Shown here one piece after another: positions 53,854 through 61,331 of a stretch of 64,000 nucleotides of DNA. Made by a program: the position numbers and the translations under genes. The notes under the pieces were generated by a model. That model searched no databases. It had not been told where the DNA came from and saw only the letters and a program-made list of their open reading frames with translations. Every line of letters starts with the position of its first letter. Position 1 is the first letter of the stretch. The stretch lies in NCBI RefSeq assembly GCF_002017875.1, contig NZ_MUFV01000002.1, positions 1 to 64,000 of the forward strand, in the 5' to 3' direction. The DNA is from Deinococcus sp. LM3 (lineage in GTDB: Bacteria > Deinococcota > Deinococci > Deinococcales > Deinococcaceae).

Positions 53854-56376
53854 TCAGCGGATCTGCACGCGGTAGCAGGCGCTGCCCTGCTCGCCGCCGC
53901 CGAGCGTGCCGACCGTCACGCTCAGGCGGTTGCTGCCCAGTGTTCCGGCGTCGGTGTCGGCGGCGCTGCTCAGGTTGCTCGCGTCCGTGCCGGGCGTGGT
54001 GGTCTGCCCGGCCTGCACGGACGCGCCGCGCACCAGCCGCACGCCCTGACCGGGGCCGTACCCGTCCCCGAGGGGCTGCGTGAAGAACGGAATGGGGTCG
54101 GTGATCACGACCTCGCTCAGGGTGCCGGTTCCCTGGTTCAGGTAGTTGATGCAGTACTCCAGCTGCTCGTTCACGCCGCCGGTGCTGGCGTTCAGGCTGA
54201 ACGGACCGCCGGCCGTGACGTTCCGCACGAACTTGACCAGGGTCAGGCTGCCGCCCTCGCCGCCGCTCTGCCCGATGACGGTCGTGTCGGTCAGCGAGGC
54301 CGTGCGGGTCGCGCCGCCGGTCGTCTGCTGCGCGGCCAGGGTGACGGTCTCGGTCAGGCCCTGCGCCAGTCCGGGCGGGACGAGCACCTGCACGAGCAGG
54401 TTCACGTCGGCGGGCGTGCCGTCCGGGCGTTTCGGGAAGGCGTCCGTGACGGTCAGGGTGCCGGTCGTCTGTCCGGCCGGGATGATCGCCGCGTCGCCGG
54501 GGTCCACCTGCCCGTCGCCGTTCACGTCGTGCCACAGCAGGTACTGGAAGCGCGCGCCGGGCGGGCGGGTCAGGCTGAACGTGACGGGGCCGGTCACGCC
54601 GGGCGTCAGACGGTGCGGGTTCGTGACGGTGGACGGGCTCTGCGTGGTCCGCAGGGCGCTGCTGACCAGCGCGAACGGCGTGACGGTCACGCTGGCCGTC
54701 GCGGTCTGCGCGCCGTACACGGTGGAGGTCCGCACGCCGTCGTTGAAGGTCGCACTCACCTGCGTGGGCAGGATGGTGTTCGTGTACGTCCCGCCGGGCA
54801 GGCTGGCCGGCAGGGTCACGGGCAGGCGGACGCTGCAACTCGCCCCGGCGCGCAGGGTGGTGCCGCCGACGCTCAGGACGCCTCCGGCCGTGCCCACCGT
54901 GCCGCCGCAGGAGTTGCTCTGCACGCTGCCCAGGGTCAGGCCGGTCACGCCGGTCGTCTCGGCCACGCGGTCCTCGAAGTTCAGGCTGGTGGTGTCGGCG
55001 CTGTTCGGGTTGGTCAGCGTGACGGTCAGGGTGGTCGTCTGCCCCGGCAGGCGCAGCGGCGGGTCGAAGGTCTTGGTCACGACGAGCGCGGTGTACAGCG
55101 TGGCGGTCGCGGATTCCTGCACGACGTCCGCGCTGGTGATGACGGTGCTGCCCACGATGGTGTTGCGGTACGTGCCGGGCTGCGGAACGGTCACGTTCAC
55201 CTGCAGGGTGCAGCCGCCCACCGGGATGTACGACCCGGCCAGGAAACGCAGTTCGGGCGGGGTCGTGTCCCTGAGGACGATGCGGCTGTTGTCGCAGGTG
55301 CCGCTGATGTTCGGCGTCGCCGCGAAGGTCATCTGCGCGGGCGTGCTGGGCAGGCGGTCCACGAGGTCGGTGTACAGCGCGATCGGGCCGCGGTTGTTGT
55401 TCCCGACCGTGATGGTCAGCCGGCTGGTCCCGCCGGCGGCGCTGACGAACGGCGGTTCGAACACCTTGCTGAGGGTGGGCCGGTCGGGGATGACGTTGCA
55501 CGACGCGAGGTCCACGATGCCCTGGTTGCCGTTCTCGATGTTCGTGGCCTGCCCGTCCGAGGTCATGGTGTACACGGCGCTGCTCGTCGAGAGGTAGAAG
55601 GTCTCGCCGACGACAGTGGTGCCGTCCGGCAGGGTCCGGAACGGTTCGATCGCCAGGCCGTTCACGGTGCTCAGTGGCGTGCCGCCCACGCGGATGGGCA
55701 CGATCCGGGCGGGGTCCGCGACCAGCTGGTCGCTGATGGCGACGAGGTGACTGCCGACTGCGCCGCCGTTCAGGCTGCCTTCCACGATGATGTACAGCTG
55801 GTTGCCCGCTCCCAGCACGATGTCCCCGTTGGTGGTGGTGCTCTTCACGAACGAGGGCGGGAACGTGATGGGCGTCGGGCGCGAGATGACCCCCCCGTCC
55901 GACGTGCGGAACACCGAGACCAGTCCGTAACTGTGGTACACGTACATGCGCCCGGTCTCCTCGATGGCGCTGCCCACCAGCGACCCGAAGGTGTTGTTGT
56001 TGTTGACCAGGTCGGGGCTCTGGCCGACCCGCGTGGTCTGCCGCGTGACCGGGTTGTACTTCAGCAGGGTGCCGGTGGTGCGTTCCACGTAGTACAGCAG
56101 GCCGTCGACCGGGTTGATGGAACTCGCGTTGTACTGGTAGGCGGTGCCGGTCCCCACGGGCGCGTCGTTGATCAGGTCGTACGCGGCGGTGGTGCCGCTG
56201 ACGGTGTTCAGGAACAGGTGCCGGGACTTCCCGCCAGAACTGGCGTTCGGGTTGGCGGTGGCGTAGATGGCCGTGCAGTAGCTCGGGGCGGCGGCGGCGG
56301 TCCCGGCCAGCGCGGCGAGCGCCGGGACGATCAGGCGCAGGGCGCGGCGGGACAGGAGACGGAGGGGAGCGCGCAT
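53854..56376 (-). CDS. Secreted DUF11-repeat protein, third gene of the surface operon
   Basis: 840 residues. Signal peptide ~1-35 (LIVPALAALAGTAAAA). Residues ~40-300 look like a beta-propeller/lectin-like region (SINPVDGLLYYVERTTGTLLKYNPVT), followed by DUF11/Ig-like repeats (PTLSKVFEPPFVSAAGGTSRLTITV, LVVTKTFDPPLRLPGQTTTLTVTL). A calcium-loop-like HDVNGDGQVDPGDAAII lies near ~615-635. The last ~125 residues (LVKFVRNVTAGGPF ... EYCI ... TTPGTD ... ACYRVQIR) match the end of the protein at 26683. Its ATG shares one base with the stop of the upstream barrel gene (TGATG). Confidence 0.83.
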   Translation of the reverse strand: MRAPLRLLSRRALRLIVPALAALAGTAAAAPSYCTAIYATANPNASSGGKSRHLFLNTVSGTTAAYDLINDAPVGTGTAYQYNASSINPVDGLLYYVERTTGTLLKYNPVTRQTTRVGQSPDLVNNNNTFGSLVGSAIEETGRMYVYHSYGLVSVFRTSDGGVISRPTPITFPPSFVKSTTTNGDIVLGAGNQLYIIVEGSLNGGAVGSHLVAISDQLVADPARIVPIRVGGTPLSTVNGLAIEPFRTLPDGTTVVGETFYLSTSSAVYTMTSDGQATNIENGNQGIVDLASCNVIPDRPTLSKVFEPPFVSAAGGTSRLTITVGNNNRGPIALYTDLVDRLPSTPAQMTFAATPNISGTCDNSRIVLRDTTPPELRFLAGSYIPVGGCTLQVNVTVPQPGTYRNTIVGSTVITSADVVQESATATLYTALVVTKTFDPPLRLPGQTTTLTVTLTNPNSADTTSLNFEDRVAETTGVTGLTLGSVQSNSCGGTVGTAGGVLSVGGTTLRAGASCSVRLPVTLPASLPGGTYTNTILPTQVSATFNDGVRTSTVYGAQTATASVTVTPFALVSSALRTTQSPSTVTNPHRLTPGVTGPVTFSLTRPPGARFQYLLWHDVNGDGQVDPGDAAIIPAGQTTGTLTVTDAFPKRPDGTPADVNLLVQVLVPPGLAQGLTETVTLAAQQTTGGATRTASLTDTTVIGQSGGEGGSLTLVKFVRNVTAGGPFSLNASTGGVNEQLEYCINYLNQGTGTLSEVVITDPIPFFTQPLGDGYGPGQGVRLVRGASVQAGQTTTPGTDASNLSSAADTDAGTLGSNRLSVTVGTLGGGEQGSACYRVQIR

Positions 56377-59300
56377 CAGGGAGTGTCCTCGGTGGGGGGA
56401 GTGGGAGAGGGTTCGCCGGGCTGCGGTGCAGGGGTCGGTGCGGGGGTCTTCGTGAGTCCGCTCAGCAGGTCGCCGAGGCGCTCGTCGGCGCTCAGGTCCA
56501 GCCGCAGGTACGCGCCGCGCCGGGTGGGTTGCGTGCTGATGGAGTCGAAGCCGGTCAGGTTGTAGCCCAGCGTGAGCCACGTGCCGGGCAGGGCGCGGTA
56601 ACTGCCCTCCACGCCGGTGGCGGTGCGGACCACGCCGCTCAGGGGCTGCACCTGGGTGTGCAGGGCCGCGCCGAGCGCGAAGCGGTCACCCAGGTAGTAC
56701 GACCCGCTCAGGCTGGGCTGCACGGTCAGGCTGCCGGGATCGCCGGGCGTGGCGCGCGCCGCCAGTCCGCCGCGCACGGCCCAGGTGGCGGCGTGGTACG
56801 CCAGTTCGGCGCTGCCGCTGAGGGTGCCGTTCCCGGCGCTGCTGAGACTGCCGCGCTCGAAGCTGCCGGTCAGCAGGCCCTGCCACTGGTTCTTGCGGAG
56901 CGCGCCGCCCAGCGTCAGGCGGTCCCCGCGTGACGGGCCGAACTCGCTGAGGGCGCTGGCGCTGAGCGTCACCTGATCGTTCACGCGCAGGGCGGCGCCG
57001 CCGCGCAGCACGGTGCGCAGCTGCCCGTTCTTGACGGCGAAGTCACTGCCGGCCGAGGCGCTCAGGCGGGTGTCCTGGTAGCGCAGCGCGGCGTTCAGGT
57101 TGAATTCACGCGCCGGGTCGGGTCGGCCCGCGCCGGGCAGTTCCTGCAGCAGGCCGCCGCCCAGCGAGGCGCTGAGGTTCGGCCCGAGCGGCAGGGTGGT
57201 GTCCGCGCCGAAGCGGGCGCGGTTGCCGCCGCCGCCAGCGGTGGGCAGTTCGTAGGCGACTTTCAGGTTCGTGCCGCCCAGCCGGGATTCCAGGCCCAAG
57301 CTGAGTGCCTGACCCGGCGTGGCGCTCCCGCCGGGCCAGGTGACGGCGCCGCCCAGCGTCGCGGCGACCTGCGTCGTCAGGGCGTAGCGGGCGCTCAGGG
57401 TCGTCTGCGGGCTGGCGTTTCCGCCGACCGGCTGGGCGTGCGTGACGTCCACGTCCAGCGGCGCGGCGTGGTACCCGGCGCTGGCGGTGAGGCTGGTACC
57501 GGTGGTCGCGCCGAACTGCTGCCGGACGCCCAGCCCCAGCGTGACGGGTTGCAGGTTCACGTTCAGGGCGGCGCTGACCTGTCCCTGCGTGCTGCGCGCG
57601 CCATCGCTGGTGGGCGCGTCGTGGTACTCGCCGGCCAGCGCCGCGCCCAGCGAGCGGCCCAGCGGCACGGTGGCGCTGACGGTGGCGTGCGTGCCGGGCT
57701 GCGTGGCGTTCAGTCCCGCGTAAGCGTCATCCTGATGCGAGACGCTCAGGGACGCGCGCGTGCCGCCCGGCAGCCGGCCCTGCGCGGCGGCGCTGAGCAG
57801 CACGTCCTGCCCGCTGACCGCCGCGAGGCTGGTGACCTTCAGGTCCGGCGTGTCGTACCCGGCGCGCGCGGCGGCCGTCAGGCCCGCGCCGCTGCCGGTG
57901 CCGGGCAGGCTGACGGCGGCGGCGCTGGCACTCAGCGCGCCGCGCTCGACGCGGACCTCGGCACCGAAGGCCAGTTGCCGCTCGCCGCTGCCTTCCAGGC
58001 GGTAGCTGACGCGCAGGGCCTGCGTGACCAGCAGGCCGCCCTCGACCGTCACGGCGCTCAGGGGCCGCGCGAGGGTCAGCAGGCCCGCCGGGCCGTCCAG
58101 GGTGTAGTCCAGGCCGCGCTCCAGGCGGCGTTCGGTGTCGCCGTCCGGGCCGCTGACGAGCAGGTCCACCGTCTCGCTGCCCGGCACGGCCGCGCCGCCC
58201 AGCCGCAGCAGGCGCGTGCCGTCCGGCGTGACCGTCTCGGTGCGGGTGGCCACCGGCAGGGCCGCCACGAACCCGCTGACGGTGGGCGCGCCGGGCGCGC
58301 CCTGCGTGACGACGCTCAGCGCGGTCGGCAGGCCCGGCACGCTCAGGGTGCGGACCGGCGCGGGCGCCTGCATGTACGCCACCGTGAAGTCCGGGTGGTC
58401 GTAGCGGAACGCGACCGGGTCGAGGCCGCTCAGCGGCACGCTCGCGGCGCTGCGGTCCCCGTGCGCCGCGTACAGTCCGGCGTACGCCTCGGCGGCGTCC
58501 AGGCCGTCGCTGTTCGCGGCGGCGATCAGGTGCCCGTCGCCCAGCGGGGCTTCCAGCGTGCCGCGCGCCGTGACGGTCAGGCCCGCGCCGCTGACGGTGG
58601 CGCTCAGCAGGCCGGTCGCGACCGCGTTCCGGCCGGCCTCCAGGCGCTGCGAGGCCCGGATGGGTTGCCCGTCACCCAGGTCCGCCTCGACTTCCACGCG
58701 CACGGGCGCGGCCTGCGGCGCGAAGGTCAGTTCGCCCTCGCCGTCTTTCAGGCGCACCTGGTACCCGGCTTCCAGCGGGTTGGCGTCCGGCGTGGTGGGT
58801 TCCAGCGACGTGCGGACCGTCAGGAACGGCAGCGCGGTCGTGACCCCGCGCTCGTCCACGGCCTGCACGCGCAGCACGACGGGCGTCACGCCGTCCGCGA
58901 TGACCTGCTCGCCCAGCACGCGCAGGTTGGTGGTGCGGCCCGCCAGCGTCACGGTCGTCCGTTCGCCCAGCGCCTCAATCACGTTCCGGCCGGGCGTCAG
59001 GCGCACGCCGACGTACTCCAGGCGCTGCATGTTCGTGCCGGGGTCGAAACTGCGGGTGCCGATCAGGCTGCCCGGCAGGTCCACGCCGTTCAGGGTCACG
59101 TCCAGCGGCACGTCCGCCGGTCCCTGCACGATCACCGTCACCTGGTCGCGGTCCCGGTACACCTGCCCGTCCGGCGGGGACTGGATGGCCTGATCGGTGC
59201 GGACGGCCGGGGCGTCCAGCGGGCGCGCGGCGGCCAGGTCGCCGGGGTCGAGGCGGCCGCGCAGCGTCTCGCGCTGTCCCTGGCCGTAGGTGGCGACCAG

Positions 59301-61331
59301 CGTGGGTTCGGGCAGTTCGGGCAGCGGCGCGTCGTGACGGGCCGAGTACCGCAGGTCACCCGGATGGGCGGGCAGCGTCCAGTACAGCGTGCCGCCCGGT
59401 CCCTGCAGCGGGTCCGGGATGGGCCGCGCGTCGTAGCGGGCGCTGCCCGGCAGGTACTCCGCGCCGTCCGGGAGGCGCTGGGCGTAGATCAGGCCCTGCC
59501 CGGCGCCGGTGCTCGTGATGCTGGCGTGAATGTCGCTGATCCGCGTGACGGGCGGCAGCGCGGCCGGGGGCGCCTCAGGCGCCGGTTCGGCTGGCGTGGG
59601 GGCGGCGCTGGGAGTGAGGGCCGGGCTGGCGACGGGCGCCGTGCTGGCGGGCGCGGGCGGCGCGGCCACCACCAGCGGCTCCACGCTCAGGTTGCCCTGC
59701 GCCGTCTGCGTGTCCGCGCAGTCCGTGACGAGTTCCGCGCCCAGCGAGACGGTCCCGCCAGTCGCGTCGACCCGCGCGCGGTACGTCAGGGTGCGGGCCT
59801 CGCCGGGCCGCAGCGTGCCCTCGAAGTCCGGGCTGTCCAGGGCGGTCAGGCTCTCGCCGGGCGTGTCGCTCAGCAGGTACGGGACGCTGTCCTCGCCCGC
59901 GTTCGTCAGGTGCAGCGAGACGGTGACGGTGTCGCCGGGCCGCGCGGCTGGCAGCGCGCCGCGCCGCAGTTGCAGCGCCGCGCGGTGCGGGCTGACCTGC
60001 ACGGTCGCCGCGGCCTGCGTGCCGGGCAGGGTGGCCGTGACGCGCGCCTCGCCGGGCCGCTCGGCCTGCGCGACGACTTCCAGCGTGGCGGGCTGCCCGG
60101 CCTGCGCCGCGCCCTGCAGGCGGGTCGGGGTCAGGGCGCGCAGGCCGCCTGGCAGGACCACCTCGACCGGCGTCCTGACCACGCCGTCGTAGTCGGTGCT
60201 GGCGACCGCGTGGAAGGTGACCACGTCGCCCACGCACACGGCCGGGCGGTCCTGCGTCAGGGTCAGCTGCACCTGCGGGCGCACCTGCACCGCCACGTCC
60301 GCCAGGCCGTCCTCGGGCACCGTGACCTGCCGGGGGGCGTCCACGACCGTGCCAGGCGGGGCGGTGACCTGCAGGTCCAGGGTGCCGGCGGGCCGCTCGG
60401 CGGTCCACTCGCCGTCCACCGGGACCGCCTCGCCGTCCAGGGTGACGGTCAGGCTGGTGGGGCTGATCTCGCCGCCCGGCTGCACCAGCTGCGCCTGCAC
60501 GCGCACCTGCCCGACCCGGTCGGTCTGCGCGAGCGTGATGCGCTGGTCCGCGCCGCCCCGGTTGAAGGCCAGCCCGACGGTGTTCGAGTACTGCCGCGCG
60601 CCCTCCGGCTGGCGCAGCTCGACGCGGTACGTGCCGGCGGCCGGCAGCGGCAGGTCCACCCACTGCAGCGGTCCGCTGATCGGCAGCGGCGTGACCACGC
60701 CGCTCGCGTCGATGACGCGCACGTCCATCTCGCCGGGGCCGTCGCCGTCGTACAGGCGCAGGCGGTCCCCGGCGCGGGCGTTCAGGGTCAGGGCGGGCGT
60801 CCAGGCGGCGCCGCGTACCGTGACGTTCACGCGCGTGGCGCTCAGGCTGGCGGCGTCCGCCTCGATGCGCGCCGCGAAGGTGTTCTTCCCGCGTCCCTCG
60901 CTGCTCACCCGCAGGGTGTACGTGCCGGGCTCCAGGACGCCCTCGAAGGCCGTCACCCAGTCGCTGGGGGCGTCCGGGGCGCGCAGCGTGCGGACGGCCT
61001 GCCCGTCCGGGCCGAGCAGCGTGAAGGTCGTGACGACCGCCGCGCCGCCGTACTGCTCGTCGCCCACCGAGTCCGGCTGGCGGTAGTCGCGCGGATCGAA
61101 CGACGCCGAGTACAGGTCCAGCCGCACCGGGCCGCGCTGATGCACCTGCAGGTTGAAGGTGTCGTCCCCGACCGCCCACTGCAGGTCCTGGCCGACGCTG
61201 GTGACGGGCCGGCTGGTGCGTTCCGGGTGCGGTCCGCTCCCGCTCAGGCGGGTCAGGTCGGCGTCCTGCGCGAGCGCGGCGCCGCCCACGCCCAGGCTCA
61301 GCAGCGCCAGCACGCGCGGCCGGCGGCTCAC
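56376..61331 (-). CDS. Giant surface protein: Ig-like repeats plus C-terminal outer-membrane beta-barrel-like region
   Basis: 1651 residues. Signal peptide 1-21 (ends ALA). The N-terminal ~600 residues carry repeated all-beta domains, a Pro/Ala hinge (~575-610), more Ig-like domains with VQGPADVPLDVTLNGVDLPG, and from ~1150 to ~1610 alternating polar/hydrophobic strands with Gly/Ser/Thr turns (LSASLGGGLLQELPG, LNAALRYQDTRLSASAGSDF, LSGSAELAYHAATWAVRGGLAAR, LTLGYNLTGFDS), typical of an outer-membrane barrel. It ends in a Pro-rich tail rather than a terminal aromatic strand. Overlaps the upstream DUF11 gene by four bases. I infer an export or anchoring platform for its two DUF11 neighbours; no family name is certain. 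Confidence 0.78.
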   Translation of the reverse strand: MSRRPRVLALLSLGVGGAALAQDADLTRLSGSGPHPERTSRPVTSVGQDLQWAVGDDTFNLQVHQRGPVRLDLYSASFDPRDYRQPDSVGDEQYGGAAVVTTFTLLGPDGQAVRTLRAPDAPSDWVTAFEGVLEPGTYTLRVSSEGRGKNTFAARIEADAASLSATRVNVTVRGAAWTPALTLNARAGDRLRLYDGDGPGEMDVRVIDASGVVTPLPISGPLQWVDLPLPAAGTYRVELRQPEGARQYSNTVGLAFNRGGADQRITLAQTDRVGQVRVQAQLVQPGGEISPTSLTVTLDGEAVPVDGEWTAERPAGTLDLQVTAPPGTVVDAPRQVTVPEDGLADVAVQVRPQVQLTLTQDRPAVCVGDVVTFHAVASTDYDGVVRTPVEVVLPGGLRALTPTRLQGAAQAGQPATLEVVAQAERPGEARVTATLPGTQAAATVQVSPHRAALQLRRGALPAARPGDTVTVSLHLTNAGEDSVPYLLSDTPGESLTALDSPDFEGTLRPGEARTLTYRARVDATGGTVSLGAELVTDCADTQTAQGNLSVEPLVVAAPPAPASTAPVASPALTPSAAPTPAEPAPEAPPAALPPVTRISDIHASITSTGAGQGLIYAQRLPDGAEYLPGSARYDARPIPDPLQGPGGTLYWTLPAHPGDLRYSARHDAPLPELPEPTLVATYGQGQRETLRGRLDPGDLAAARPLDAPAVRTDQAIQSPPDGQVYRDRDQVTVIVQGPADVPLDVTLNGVDLPGSLIGTRSFDPGTNMQRLEYVGVRLTPGRNVIEALGERTTVTLAGRTTNLRVLGEQVIADGVTPVVLRVQAVDERGVTTALPFLTVRTSLEPTTPDANPLEAGYQVRLKDGEGELTFAPQAAPVRVEVEADLGDGQPIRASQRLEAGRNAVATGLLSATVSGAGLTVTARGTLEAPLGDGHLIAAANSDGLDAAEAYAGLYAAHGDRSAASVPLSGLDPVAFRYDHPDFTVAYMQAPAPVRTLSVPGLPTALSVVTQGAPGAPTVSGFVAALPVATRTETVTPDGTRLLRLGGAAVPGSETVDLLVSGPDGDTERRLERGLDYTLDGPAGLLTLARPLSAVTVEGGLLVTQALRVSYRLEGSGERQLAFGAEVRVERGALSASAAAVSLPGTGSGAGLTAAARAGYDTPDLKVTSLAAVSGQDVLLSAAAQGRLPGGTRASLSVSHQDDAYAGLNATQPGTHATVSATVPLGRSLGAALAGEYHDAPTSDGARSTQGQVSAALNVNLQPVTLGLGVRQQFGATTGTSLTASAGYHAAPLDVDVTHAQPVGGNASPQTTLSARYALTTQVAATLGGAVTWPGGSATPGQALSLGLESRLGGTNLKVAYELPTAGGGGNRARFGADTTLPLGPNLSASLGGGLLQELPGAGRPDPAREFNLNAALRYQDTRLSASAGSDFAVKNGQLRTVLRGGAALRVNDQVTLSASALSEFGPSRGDRLTLGGALRKNQWQGLLTGSFERGSLSSAGNGTLSGSAELAYHAATWAVRGGLAARATPGDPGSLTVQPSLSGSYYLGDRFALGAALHTQVQPLSGVVRTATGVEGSYRALPGTWLTLGYNLTGFDSISTQPTRRGAYLRLDLSADERLGDLLSGLTKTPAPTPAPQPGEPSPTPPTEDTP

